DNA of 64,000 bases from positions 496,001-560,000 of the forward strand of contig MBPM02000049.1 in the NCBI GenBank assembly GCA_001695595.3, given 5' to 3'. Positions 1 through 12,955 of this stretch are shown here, piece after piece (the first letter of the stretch is position 1; the number at the start of each line of letters is the position of its first letter). The notes beneath the pieces were generated by a model. The model searched no databases and had not been told where the DNA came from. It worked only from the letters and a program-made list of their open reading frames with translations. This stretch comes from Plasmopara viticola. Its lineage: Eukaryota; Oomycota; Peronosporomycetes; Peronosporales; Peronosporaceae. The translations under genes were made by a program, and so were the position numbers.

Positions 1-3000
1 GTCGCCCATACTGAAGCCCGTTGTGGTAACGCTGACAAATCTAGAAGCGGGACTTGTCGATACCGTCGATGTTGTCACATTGGAGGTGACGATGGTCTTG
101 GACGTGATCGAAGGCATGGTCACCGACGTGGTAACCATGGTGGAAGGAGGTGAAGAGTTCATTGCTGGTGTCGAAAGCCACGGTCCGGCAGTCGCAGCAC
201 CAAAGACGGATGTAGTGCTGGAGTCCACAACAGAGACGGTATTGCCAGCGGAGTCAGTATTGAAAGAGGCAAAAGTAGTGCCGCTTGCTGAAGATGCTGA
301 GGTGAACGAGGTGATGGCTGCAATACTTACGCAAGTGTCGACTTCGTCGCCCATACTGAAGCCCGTTGCGGTAACGCTGACTGATCTAGAAGCGGGACCT
401 GTCGATCCTATCGATGTTGTCATATTGGAGGTGACGATGGTCTTGGATGTGATCGAAGGCATGGTCCGATGTGGTAACCATGGTGGAAGGAGGTGAAGAG
501 TTCATTGCTGGTGTCGAAAGCCACGGTCCGGCAGTCGCAGCACCAAAGACGGATGTAGTGTTGAGTCCACAACAGAGACGGTATTGCCAGCGGAGTCAGT
601 ATTGAAAGATGCAAAAGTAGTGCCGCTTGCTGAAGATGCTGAGGTGAACGAGGTGATGGCTGCAATACTTACGCAAGTGTCGACTTCGTCGCCCATACTG
701 AAGCCCGTTGCGGTAACGCTGACTGATCTAGAAGCGGGACCTGTCGATCCTATCGATGTTGTCATATTGGAGGTGACGATGGTCTTGGATGTGATCGAAG
801 GCATGGTCACCGATGTGGTAACCATGGTGGAAGGAGGTGAAGAGTTCATTGCTGGTGTCGAAAGCCACGGTCCGGCAGTCGCAGCACCAAAGACGGATGT
901 AGTGTTGAGTCCACAACAGAGACGGTATTGCCAGCGGAGTCAGTATTGAAAGATGCAAAAGTAGTGCCGCTTGCTGAAGATGCTGAGGTGAACGAGGTGA
1001 TGGCTGCAATACTTACGCAAGTGTCGACTTCGTCGCCCATACTGAAGCCCGTTGCGGTAACGCTGACTGATCTAGAAGCGGGACTGTCGATCCTATCGAT
1101 GTTGTCATATTGGAGGTGACGATGGTCTTGGATGTGATCGAAGGCATGGTCACCGATGTGGTAACCATGGTGGAAGGAGGTGAAGAGTTCATTGCTGGTG
1201 TCGAAAGCCACGGTCCGGCAGTCGCAGCACCAAAGACGGATGTAGTGTTGGAGTCCACAACAGAGACGGTATTGCCAGCGGAGTCAGTATTGAAAGATGC
1301 AAAAGTAGTGCCGCTTGCTGAAGATGCTGAGGTGAACGAGGTGATGGCTGCAATACTTACGCAAGTGTCGACTTCGTCGCCCATACTGAAGCCCGTTGCG
1401 GTAACGCTGACTGATCTAGAAGCGGGACTGTCGATCCTATCGATGTTGTCATATTGGAGGTGACGATGGTCTTGGATGTGATTGAAGGCATGGTCACCGA
1501 TGTGGTAACCATGGTGGAAGGATGTGAAGAGTTCATTGCTGGTGCGAAAGCCACGGTCCGGCAGTCGCAGCACCAAAGACGGATGTAGTGTTGGAGTCCA
1601 CAACAGAGACGGTATTGCCAGCGGAGTCAGTATTGAAAGATGCAAAAGTAGTGCCGCTTGCTGAAGATGCTGAGGTGAACGAGGTGATGGCTGCAATACT
1701 TACGCAAGTGTCGACTTCGTCGCCCATACTGAAGCCCGTTGCGGTAACGCTGACTGATCTAGAAGCGGGACTTGTCGATACCGTCGATGTTGTCACATTG
1801 GAGGTGACGATGGTCTTGGACGTGATCGAAGGCATGGTCACCGATGTGGTAACCATGGTGGAAGAAGGTGAAGAGTTCATTGCTGGTGTCGAAAGCCACG
1901 GTCCGGCAGTCGCAGCACCAAAGACGGATGTAGTGTTGGAGTCCACAACAGAGACGGTATTGCCAGCGGAGTCAGTATTGAAAGATGCAAAAGTAGTGCC
2001 GCTTGCTGAAGATGCTGAGGTGAACGAGGTGATGGCTGCAATACTTACGCAAGTGTCGACTTCGTCGCCCATACTGAAGCCCGTTGTGGTAACGCTGACA
2101 ATCTAGAAGCGGGACTTGTCGATACCGTCGATGTTGTCACATTGGAGGTGACGATGGTCTTGGACGTGATCGAAGGCATGGTTTCCGATGTGGTAACCAT
2201 GGTGGAAGAAGGTGAAGAGTTCATTGCTGGTGTCGAAAGCTACGGTCCGGCAGTCGCAGCACCAAAGACGGATGTAGTGTTGGAGTCCACAACAGAGACG
2301 GTATTGCCAGCGGAGTCAGTATTGAAAGATGCAAAAGTAGTGCCGCTTGCTGAAGATGCTGAGGTGAACGAGGTGATGGCTGCAATACTTACGCAAGTGT
2401 CACTTCGTCGCCCATACTGAAGCCCGTTGTGGTAACGCTGACAATCTAGAAGCGGGACTTGTCGATACCGTCGATGTTGTCACATTGGAGGTGACGATGG
2501 TCTTGGACGTGATCGAAGGCATGGTTTCCGACGTGGTAACCATGGTGGAAGGAGGTGAAGAGTTCATTGCTGGTGTCGAAAGCCACGGTCCGGCAGTCGC
2601 AGCACCAAAGACGGATGTAGTGTTGGAGTCCACAACAGAGACGGTATTGCCAGCGGAGTCAGTATTGAAAGATGCAAAAGTAGTGCCGCTTGCTGAAGAT
2701 GCTGAGGTGAACGAGGTGATGGCTGCAATACTTACGCAAGTGTCGACTTCGTTGCCCATACTGAAGCCCGTTGCGGTAACGCTGACTGATCTAGAAGCGG
2801 GACTGTCGATCCTATCGATGTTGTCATATTGGAGGTGACGATGGTCTTGGATGTGATCGAAGGCATTGTCACCGATGTGGTAACCATGGTGGAAGGAGGT
2901 GAAGAGTTCATTGCTGGTGCGAAAGCCACGGTCCGGCAGTCGCAGCACCAAAGACGGATGTAGTGTTGGAGTCCACAACAGAGACGGTATTGCCAGCGGA

Positions 3001-6000
3001 GTCAGTATTGAAAGATGCAAAAGTAGTGCCGCTTGCTGAAGATGCTGAGGTGAACGAGGTGATGGCTGCAATACTTACGCAAGTGTCGACTTCGTTGCCC
3101 ACACTGAAGCCCGTTGCGGTAACGCTGACTGATCTAGAAGCGGGACCTGTCGATCCTATCGATGTTGTCATATTGGAGGTGACGATGGTCTTGGATGTGA
3201 TCGAAGGCATGGTCACCGATGTGGTAACCATGGTGGAAGGAGGTGAAGAGTTCATTGCTGGTGTCGAAAGCACGGTCCGGCAGTCGCAGCACCAAAGACG
3301 GATGTAGTGTTGGAGTCCACAACAGAGACGGTATTGCCAGCGGAGTCAGTATTGAAAGATGCAAAAGTAGTGCCGCTTGCTGAAGATGCTGAGGTGAACG
3401 AGGTGATGGCTGCAATACTTACGCAAGTGTCGACTTCGTTGCCCACACTGAAGCCCGTTGCGGTAACGCTGACTGATCTAGAAGCGGGACTTGTCGATAC
3501 CGTCGATGTTGTCACATTGGAGGTGACGATGGTCTTGGACGTGATCGAAGGCATGGTCACGATGTGGTAACCATGGTGGAAGAAGGTGAAGAGTTCATTG
3601 CTGGTGTCGAAAGCCACGGTCCGGCAGTCGCAGCACCAAAGACGGATGTAGTGCTGGAGTCCACAACAGAGACGGTATTGCCAGCGAAGTCAGTATTGAA
3701 AGAGGCAAAAGTAGTGCCGCTTGCTGAAGATGCTGAGGTGAACGAGGTGATGGCTGCAATACTTACGCAAGTGTCGACTTCGTCGCCCATACTGAAGCCC
3801 GTAGTGGTAACGCTGACTGATCTAGAAGCGGGACTTGTCGATACCGTCGATGTTGTCACATTGGAGGTGACGATGGTCTTGGATGTGATCGAAGGCATGG
3901 TTTCCGATGTGGTAACCATGGTGGAAGAGGTGAAGAGTTCATTGCTGGTGTCGAAAGCTACGGTCCGGCAGTCGCAGCACCAAAGACGGATGTAGTGTTG
4001 GAGTCCACAACAGAGACGGTATTGCCAGCGGAGTCAGTATTGAAAGATGCAAAAGTAGTGCCGCTTGCTGAAGATGCTGAGGTGAACGAGGTGATGGCTG
4101 CAATACTTACGCAAGTGTCGACTTCGTCGCCCATACTGAAGCCCGTTGCGGTAACGCTGACTGATCTAGAAGCGGGACTGTCGATCCTATCGATGTTGTC
4201 ATATTGGAGGTGACGATGGTCTTGGATGTGATCGAAGGCATGGTCACCGATGTGGTAACCATGGTGGAAGGAGTGAAGAGTTCATTGCTGGTGTCGAAAG
4301 CTACGGTCCGGCAGTCGCAGCACCAAAGACGGATGTAGTGTTGGAGTCCACAACAGAGACGGTATTGCCAGCGGAGTCAGTATTGAAAGATGCAAAAGTA
4401 GTGCCGCTTGCTGAAGATGCTGAGGTGAACGAGGTGATGGCTGCAATACTTACGCAAGTGTCACTTCGTTGCCCATACTGAAGCCCGTTGCGGTAACGCT
4501 GACTGATCTAGAAGCGGGACTTGTCGATACCGTCGATGTTGTCACATTGGAGGTGACGATGGTCTTGGACGTGATCGAAGGCATGGTTTCCGACGTGGTA
4601 ACCATGGTGGAAGGAGGTGAAGAGTTCATTGCTGGTGTCGAAAGCTACGGTCCGGCAGTCGCAGCACCAAAGACGGATGTAGTGTTGGAGTCCACAACAG
4701 AGACGGTATTGCCAGCGGAGTCAGTATTGAAAGATGCAAAAGTAGTGCCGCTTGCTGAAGATGCTGAGGTGAACGAGGTGATGGCTGCAATACTTACGCA
4801 AGTGTCGACTTCGTCGCCCATACTGAAGCCCGTTGCGGTAACGCTGACTGATCTAGAAGCGGGACCTGTCGATCCTATCGATGTTGTCATATTGGAGGTG
4901 ACGATGGTCTTGGATGTGATCGAAGGCATGGTCACGATGTGGTAACCATGGTGGAAGGAGTGAAGAGTTCATTGCTGGTGTCGAAAGCTACGGTCCGGCA
5001 GTCGCAGCACCAAAGACGGATGTAGTGTTGGAGTCCACAACAGAGACGGTATTGCCAGCGGAGTCAGTATTGAAAGATGCAAAAGTAGTGCCGCTTGCTG
5101 AAGATGCTGAGGTGAACGAGGTGATGGCTGCAATACTTACGCAAGTGTCGACTTCGTCGCCCATACTGAAGCCCGTTGTGGTAAAGCTGACTAATCTAGA
5201 AGCGGGACTTGTCGATACCGTCGATGTTGTCACATTGGAGGTGACGATGGTCTTGGACGTGATCGAAGGCATGGTCACCGATGTGGTAACCATGGTGGAA
5301 GAAGGTGAAGAGTTCATTGCTGGTGTCGAAAGCTACGGTCCGGCAGTCGCAGCACCAAAGACGGATGTAGTGTTGGAGTCCACAACAGAGACGGTATTGC
5401 CAGCGGAGTCAGTATTGAAAGATGCAAAAGTAGTGCCGCTTGCTGAAGATGCTGAGGTGAACGAGGTGATGGCTGCAATACTTACGCAAGTGTCGACTTC
5501 GTTGCCCACACTGAAGCCCGTTGCGGTAACGCTGACTGATCTAGAAGCGGGACTTGTCGATACCGTCGATGTTGTCACATTGGAGGTGACGATGGTCTTG
5601 GACGTGATCGAAGGCATGGTTTCCGACGTGGTAACCATGGTGGAAGGAGGTGAAGAGTTCATTGCTGGTGTCGAAAGCTACGGTCCGGCAGTCGCAGCAC
5701 CAAAGACGGATGTAGTGTTGGAGTCCACAACAGAGACGGTATTGCCAGCGGAGTCAGTATTGAAAGATGCAAAAGTAGTGCCACTTGCTGAACATACTGA
5801 GGTGAGTGAGGTGATGGCTGCAATACTTACGCAAGTGTCGACTTCGTTGCCCACACTGAAGCCCGTTGCGGTAACGCTGACTGATCTAGAAGCGGGACTT
5901 GTCGATACCGTCGATGTTGTCACATTGGAGGTGACGATGGTCTTGGACGTGATCGAAGGCATGGTTTCCGACGTGGTAACCATGGTGGAAGGAGGTGAAG

Positions 6001-7900
6001 AGTTCATTGCTGGTGTCGAAAGCTACGGTCCGGCAGTCGCAGCACCAAAGACGGATGTAGTGCTGGAGTCCACAACAGAGACGGTATTGCCAGCGAGTCA
6101 GTATTGAAAGATGCAAAAGTAGTGCCGCTTGCTGAAGATGCTGAGGTGAACGAGGTGATGGCTGCAATACTTACGCAAGTGTCGACTTCGTCGCCCATAC
6201 TGAAGCCCGTTGCGGTAACGCTGACTGATCTAGAAGCGGGACTTGTCGATACCGTCGATGTTGTCACATTGGAGGTGACGATGGTCTTGGACGTGATCGA
6301 AGGCATGGTCACCGATGTGGTAACCATGGTGGAAGAAGGTGAAGAGTTCATTGCTGGTGTCGAAAGCTACGGTCCGGCAGTCGCAGCACCAAAGACGGAT
6401 GTAGTGTTGGAGTCCACAACAGAGACGGTATTGCCAGCGGAGTCAGTATTGAAAGATGCAAAAGTAGTGCCGCTTGCTGAAGATGCTGAGGTGAACGAGG
6501 TGATGGCTGCAATACTTACGCAAGTGTCGACTTCGTCGCCCATACTGAAGCCCGTTGCGGTAACGCTGACTGATCTTGAAGCGGGACTTGTCGATCCTGT
6601 CGATGTTGTCACATTGGAGGTGACGATGGTCTTGGACGTGATCGAAGGCATGGTTTCCGACGTGGTAACCATGGTGGAAGGAGGTGAAGAGTTCATTGCT
6701 GGTGTCGAAAGCTACGGTCCGGCAGTCGCAGCACCAAAGACGGATGTAGTGTTGGAGTCCACAACAGAGACGGTATTGCCAGCGGAGTCAGTATTGAAAG
6801 ATGCAAAAGTAGTGACTTGCTGAAGATGCTGAGGTGAGTGAGGTGATGGCTGCAATACTTACGCAAGTGTCGACTTCGTTGCCCACACTGAAGCCCGTTG
6901 CGGTAACGCTGACTGATCTAGAAGCGGGACTTGTCGATACCGTCGATGTTGTCACATTGGAGGTGACGATGGTCTTGGACGTGATCGAAGGCATGGTTTC
7001 CGACGTGGTAACCATGGTGGAAGGAGGTGAAGAGTTCATTGCTGGTGTCGAAAGCCACGGTCCGGCAGTCGCAGCACCAAAGACGGATGTAGTGTTGGAG
7101 TCCACAACAGAGACGGTATTGCCAGCGGAGTCAGTAGTGAAAGATGCAAAAGTAGTGATGCTTGCTGAAGATGCTGAGGTGAACGAGGTGATGGCTGCAA
7201 TACTTACGCAAGTGTCGACTTCGTCGCCCATACTGAAGCCCGTTGCGGTAACGCTGACTGATCTAGAAGCGGGACTTGTCGATACCGTCGATGTTGTCAC
7301 ATTGGAGGTGACGATGGTCTTGGACGTGATCGAAGGCATGGTTTCCGACGTGGTAACCATGGTGGAAGGAGGTGAAGAGTTCATTGCTGGTGTCGAAAGC
7401 TACGGTCCGGCAGTCGCAGCACCAAAGACGGATGTAGTGTTGGAGTCCACAACAGAGACGGTATTGCCAGCGGAGTTAGTATTGAAAGATGCAAAAGTAG
7501 TGCCGCTTGCTGAAGATGCTGAGGTGAACGAGGTGATGGCTGCAATACTTTCGCAAGTGTCGACTTCATTGCCCACACTATAGCCCGTTGCGGTAACGCT
7601 GACTGATCTAGAAGCGGGACTTGTCGATACCGTCGATGTTGTCACATTGGAGGTGACGATGGTCTTGGACGTGATCGAAGGCATGGTCACAGACGTGGTA
7701 GGCTTTGTGGAAGGATGTGTAGAATACGGTATTGGTGTCGAAAGCTACGGTCCGGATGTCGCAGCTCCCATGACAGTTGAACTGTCAAAGTCCACAACAG
7801 AGACGCTATTGCCAGCAGGGAAAATTTTTTAAGCTGCAAACACAGTAAAGTTGCTGCTTGCTGTATATGCTGAGGTGGTTGCAATGCTTACGCAAATGAC
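1..7900 (+). repeat. 345-bp tandem repeat array, about 23 copies
   Basis: The same 345-bp unit recurs head to tail from the left edge to about 7.6 kb, followed by a decayed half copy to about 7.9 kb. 345 is 115 codons, so a reading frame is kept from unit to unit. Copies differ by a few shared substitutions (for example CACC or TTCC after GGCATGGT, AGCCACGG or AGCTACGG) and by scattered one- or two-base deletions. The array continues beyond the window. The high identity points to recent homogenisation. It may be part of a gene for a repetitive protein or a non-coding satellite; both fit what is visible. Confidence 0.95.
23..7832 (+). pseudogene. Possible repetitive protein read through the 345-bp array (plus frame, broken)
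   Basis: The plus frame is open through each monomer and encodes a Val/Thr/Glu-rich 115-residue repeat. Its longest unbroken stretches are 5025-6107 (360 codons), 6104-6823 and 6834-7583. The frame is lost by single-base deletions (near 560, 905, 1082, 1427, 2802, 3556, 4270, 4932, 6092), a two-base loss near 6811 and one nonsense codon at 7580-7582. The last decayed copy ends at a TAA at 7830-7832. No family is recognised, and no signal peptide or start is in view because the 5' end would lie left of the window. The antisense Ser/Thr-rich frame is also open within many monomers but has a TAG in every copy with AGCTACGG, so the plus frame is the better candidate. Assembly error in a long repeat could explain some frameshifts. 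Confidence 0.3.
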
Positions 7901-8446
7901 ATCCCGCCGCCACCATCAACCAAACGTGATTTTGTTTAGCAATTGAGTAGGGCTGATACATCAATGTCAGATAAGGTGGAAGTTGCCGTGGTGAGCCACG
8001 GTAGCATGTTGGTTGGGTGTGAAAGGTCTATATATTGATGCGGGAAAGCTGACGTAAATGTACGTTTCTTTAGATGCAATGTTGTGTATGAAGTGTGCCG
8101 TTAATGGTAGAAGCTGTGCCCACTTATGGGCAGAGAAAGTAAATCTAGTATTTGTTGGAATTTGTGGCTGCAACAAATAGTACGCAGTCGGTCTGGTCTT
8201 TTGGTTTTTTGATTGTTGAAACAAGTAGTAGCGGCGCGTCCGGATGTTGGGACCGGTGTCGACGCTTTTGACGCTGAGGCGTGTTTTCCATTGAAAAGGA
8301 AGTGTCAGAAGTATCATTTTGTAGTATCGTAAGAGTTATCGAGATACATGTGAATGATTAAAGAACACCCTTCGAGGGGATTAGTACAACAATTGTATAC
8401 ATTTGCGTGCACATGCTGGTGCATAGAAGACATACACCCCCTCAAA
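7833..8446. other. Gap between repeat array and kinesin gene
   Basis: No supported gene. The first about 70 bases still resemble a heavily decayed end of the 345-bp unit. A 116-codon minus-strand open frame at 7967-8317 has no recognisable domain. The rest should be the 3' flank of the kinesin gene. Confidence 0.6.
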
Positions 8447-10887
8447 TCACTCATCATGTTGTTCTCGACGGCGTCGGCTATAGTCAAAAGCAATAATGGC
8501 GATATCAGATATTGTAGCTAGTAACAGAGCGTCTGAAATTCATACCTTGCTGTCGGGGGTCTCGTGACTACACTCTTCTTGCTTTTGTCCTCCGTACTAC
8601 GAGAACTCGACACTCTCTTGCTTCCTTCCTTGCTATCCTTATTTCCACCATTCAATGCCAGTAAAGCTTTTTCCTTACCACTACCCGATCCACTGGAAGA
8701 GAGTTCAACTTCGTTGGCAAACGTTATCTCGACGTCTTTCTCCTTCGGGACTCCTGCGCGATCAAGCCTAAAGTCCATGGTCACCGCGTACCCATTTCCG
8801 TTCGCTGCCTCAAAGTCGCGCGTACGCCGCTCCGGCATCTCCAGATCAAGCTGTACTACGTTGTCACTACGCCAGCGCACATTGAGCGGATCAATGAGTC
8901 GGTTGCGTCTCGCGGTCTCGCTTTCAATACGGCGCGCGCCACGCCGAGAAATCGGGCGCTTTGGCCGCAAAGACGACGGCTTCGTCTCAAGTCGACTTAT
9001 TTGCCACGCATCCCGATCGGCGTCGTAACAAGCTCGTTTCTCAAGGTTCTGTGCTTCATCCAGTGGCACAAAGTGCCTCAAAAATAGGTGTTTAAGCTTG
9101 AGTTGGCGAGATAGTTCGCGAACCGTGTCGAGCATGTCTTCCTTCTCGGCTTGAAACTCGACTGTTAGGTCTGCAATCTCCGTCGTAGCAGCGTTGTATT
9201 TGGCCCAGAGCTTCTTCAGCTTACGCGTTTTGTCGTCGACAACTTCTTGTAGACTTGTGTATTGTTTCTCCAGCAGCATATCCGAGTCTTCTTTTTCCGC
9301 CAGTTCGCGTGCAAGCTGCAACTCTTGCTGTTTCTGCTTTTCTATACGAGATTGAGCTTCACGAAGCTTGCGCTCCTGTTTTGCCGCTTTATCCAGTACA
9401 CGTCCACCAGAAATGAGCTTGTGCTCCAGCGCTTCGAGCTGGTTGAGCATGTCATCTTTTTGCTTGGCCATGGCTTTCTTCTGCTGCGCTTGAGACTGCA
9501 GCTCGCGCTCTAGCTGCTCACGCTCCTCTTCAGTTCGAGATTGAGCCGCGAGTAAAGCTTTTATTTCATCCTGGGCTTTCTGTTTGAGCTCTCGTTTCTC
9601 GCGCCGTGCATCCTCCTCCAGCTTTCGCAAAGCTTCTTCACTCACACCTTCACGCTTAACAACCGTCTTTTCCACAATCCTCTCCACGATTTGTGGCGCA
9701 GAGGTCGCTCCGTCTTTCGAAGAGTGTTTGCCATCTGCAAAAGATCCAACTGGTCCATTTTTCTCTTGTGCAGCCAGTGCTTCGCGCAACTCCTTTATTT
9801 TCTCTTGGTACTCGCGAATCTTGGCGTCTTTTGGGTCTTCATTGATCTTAGGCTTGTTTTTAATATTTTTGGCGCGGTTCGCATACCGCAGCGTCGACAA
9901 CGTTTCATTGTAGTTGTAGTCTGCCGGCCCACAGTTGGCAATCATGACGGTCTTGGCATTTCCACCAAGCGAGTCTTGTAATAGCCGTGTCAGCTTGGAG
10001 TCGCGGTACGGAATGTGCTGCGACTTTCCGTCTACGAGGGCAGAAATGACGTTGCCCAAAGCTGACAGACTTAAATTGATCTTTGTCGCTTCTTTCATTC
10101 GATCGCCCGTAGCTCCGGTCTTAGCTTGTCGCTCACTACCCGCAAGATCTACGAGATTCAACTTTCCGACGCAAATATGCGGTTTTCCGTGTGCGTCAAA
10201 CTGTACGGTGGAACAAGCCTCGACCGTAATAGTAAACATCGAATGCGAGCGCGAGGAAGTCTGGTTCATGAGCGTGGCACCGACGCTGCGATTCTTCTTA
10301 CCTTGTTGCATCACTGCATCAATCTCGGCTGCGGCCGCAACTTGGCGGGATGTCAGGTCTTTTACAAAGACACCGGCGTCAACAGTCTCTTTCAATTCCA
10401 GGCGGTTTTTGGGATCAGGTGCGAGCAGGTCGCGAATTTCTTCATTATAAATTTCGAGATACGATGCATACACCATGAATTGCTTGTTGTCGGCTTCCGC
10501 GGCAATGCGTTCAAAAATGTGTGAAAAAGAGTTTGGAATGATCCCTTTAGCCTCAATAGGTTCCGAGAACCCCTCCATCGTATGCGACTTTCCGGCGCCC
10601 GTTTGACCGTAAGCAAAGATCGTACCGTTAAAGCCATTCACGACTGATTCGACAATATCGCTGGCTGCCTGTGCATACACGACTTGCTGGGAGCATTCAG
10701 GTGAGATTGCTGCGTCAAACGTGAATTTTTTTGGAGGTTCTCTGGCGTCTGCTTCTGGATTTGCTAGCGAAATCTCTCCCTGCGCCGAATTGGCGTGGAC
10801 GATGTACTTTCGACCATCTTGGATCTCTTTGGTGCTGAGCGGACGGATGCGTACACAGACGCGAACGCTTTCACTCTTGCTTGCCAT
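8447..10887 (-). CDS. Kinesin-2 heavy chain (KIF3-type motor)
   Basis: Plus-end-directed microtubule motor of the kinesin-2 family, which in flagellated eukaryotes drives anterograde intraflagellar transport. The N-terminal motor holds the P-loop GQTGAGKS (residues 94-101), switch I NQTSSRSH (208-215), switch II LVDLAGSE (245-252) and a kinesin-2-like neck YANRAKNIKNKP. A long coiled coil follows (about 355-620) with KIF3-like sequence near VDDKTRKLKKLW, then a basic Ser-rich tail. Start ATG at 10887. Unspliced, the frame stops at 8518 (789 aa). A consensus donor (AAG then GTATGA) at 8545 and an acceptor CTATAG at 8478 would remove 68 nt and end the protein with an Arg-rich tail at a TGA at 8447-8449 (790 aa). 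I prefer the spliced form but cannot prove it. The family call is firm; which kinesin-2 subunit is uncertain. Confidence 0.93.
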
Positions 10888-12564
10888 ATATGGTTCCTGG
10901 TAGAGTCACGCAATTTGAAAATCGGCGCTTCAGGACGGCGGACAAATGTGTAACGGTAACAATAGCAACGGTTAACTGCTCAAAGATCTGTAGAAAAATG
11001 ATATCTAGCACACAAACGTACTTACTTCATTAGTGACCTTGACACTTGCTCATGTTGTCATTTCGATGAATTTGATAGTAATTCCTTAAGTCTTTCGACG
11101 GCGCTCATATTCCCAAGATTGGCCATATGCTGCACACATTTTTGAAAAGGACCTTAAGTGAATACCTTAAGATCAATGTAGCTTGCATAAACCATTGACG
11201 CGTATAAATATTACGCGCATATCTAAATGTCCAAAAAGAGCGTCGCCAGCCGACTTCCACCATTAACGGCATCACCTTCTGCGGGAACAGAAGCGTTCTT
11301 GATAGCTGTTGCAGCTTGACTAAAGGATTTTTTCTGTTAATTTAACTCTCGTGTTTGGGTTGCGTGATCGAATCTTAGTATTTCAAGTCGCTAGCTGAAA
11401 TGCACATATTGTTTGACCAGCAAAACGAAATGCGGCTATCTTAAGCAGTCAGTGGTCATTGCAATCGATCGCATACTTAAAAGAAAAGACATTCCCGTTT
11501 TCTCAGAGGTCTGGTGTATTCGTATTTTGAAGCTTTACTTACACAATTACACTTTTTGCACGATGAAAGAACGATAGCATGATAAAGACGATAGTATTGC
11601 CGCGGCTCCGGTAGTAACACCGCATCGTGCCCCACCATGTTTAAAAGGGATAGTATAAAGCGCGGTTTTACCAGAGTATGACTTCCCATTTTTCACAACC
11701 CATTTTTATGCAAGACATGTCGATTAGAGTAGCGTCTTTGAGCCACGTTTCAAGCTCAAAGTAAAGTGTGCATAACTTGCGAGAAAGTTTATTGTATGTG
11801 GCTGCCGCTCTGGTGTTGTATTAAACTGGTTGAGTGACAATACGAGAGAACGAAGAGGTCATTCTACTCGATGCAGCCTCAGACGCTTAAAAGCTCGGCC
11901 AAAGCCTGGCTGTCAGGCGCTGACCGGATCAGTGGTGTGAGCGATTTCACCGTAGTTGTAATTGAAGAAATTTCAGGAGCCAATGTAAAGATCCAGTGCT
12001 GTAATAAAAGAGATTTGTCGCGCGTCATGAAGTCGTTATACTCTTGATATTAAGTACATAAGCTACAGGATGACTGAGTTATCTGCTAAAGTGTAATTGT
12101 GTCTTGCACGAAGTATCGAAATCTTCAGAGAAAGCGGAAGTCCAGAGCTTTGTGAAGAGCGTCTTAATCGTAATTTGAGGTAAAAGTGAGAAATATTTCA
12201 CACCGACGTGTTGATGTGCGAAAAAGGTGCTGCGCATGTTACAGAGGTGGGCTACCTCGAACTATTATCACGCCTTTCGGGGCGTAAGCGCACGTTTGAA
12301 TATCACTTTGCTGGTATGGAAACAAAGCAATGACGGTTCTGCGTGGTGGGAAGCCGTTAACCCTGACCAATTACGTGGCTCCACTATTTGCGTGTAAAAG
12401 TCTGCGTTTTTAGCCGAACGGAATTATCTTCTGGCAACACTCGGGTTCGATTGGTGAAGACGTAGACGAATCTTCCTTAGGTCTTGAAACTTTGTTTTGG
12501 CGGAAGAAGTTGGTATGGATTTGTGATAAAATGAAATCGCAGGAGTTGATAGCTAAGTGCACGC

Positions 12565-12795
12565 GCCGGTCTCGAAAGACAACAGGCATGTGTCGCGAAA
12601 GCGGTCACCCCAAACTATAAATGCCCTTTCGGCCGCGCAAGGAAAGATTTGAATCAAATCCGCATTTCAATATGGTAGAAAAACCTCAAAGCGCAATTAA
12701 GCGTGAAAAGCCCGCCAGTCTCGAAAGATGACAGGCATGGATCGCAAAAGCGGTCATCCCAAAATGCAAGTATTTATTTCGGCGCGCGTGGAAAG
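12565..12795. repeat. Imperfect direct repeat, two copies of about 82 bp
   Basis: Copy 1 (12565-12647) and copy 2 (12714-12795) share the ordered blocks GTCTCGAAAGA, ACAGGCATG, AAAGCGGTCA and a final GCGCG...GGAAAG, with point differences and a small indel. Function unknown. Confidence 0.7.
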
Positions 12796-12844
12796 AACTG
12801 ACTTGCTCTCGCATTCTTACCCAGAAACAAAAAGGTTAAAGTAC

Positions 12845-12955
12845 ATTAAAGCGTGTAAAAGCTTCTGAAATGTAATAAAGCTTAAGAAAATCATAAAGCG
12901 TAAAACGCGTAAACCGCGCAAAAGCTCTAAAGCTTATAAAGCTATAAAGCGTGCA
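12845..12955. repeat. Low-complexity AAAGC/TAAAGCG tract
   Basis: Short units such as TAAAGCGT, TAAAGCTT and AAACGCGTAAA recur irregularly about a dozen times within 110 bp. It looks like a decayed microsatellite. Confidence 0.55.

Noticed and set aside
502..7690. Ser/Thr-rich minus-strand open frames across the 345-bp array as a mucin-like secreted protein
   Set aside because: Closed by a TAG in every unit with AGCTACGG (about half), and no signal peptide is joined to them. Kept only as an alternative reading in the repeat entry.
1..7900. CRISPR array
   Set aside because: The repeats are 345 bp, contiguous and without unique spacers, in a eukaryotic context.
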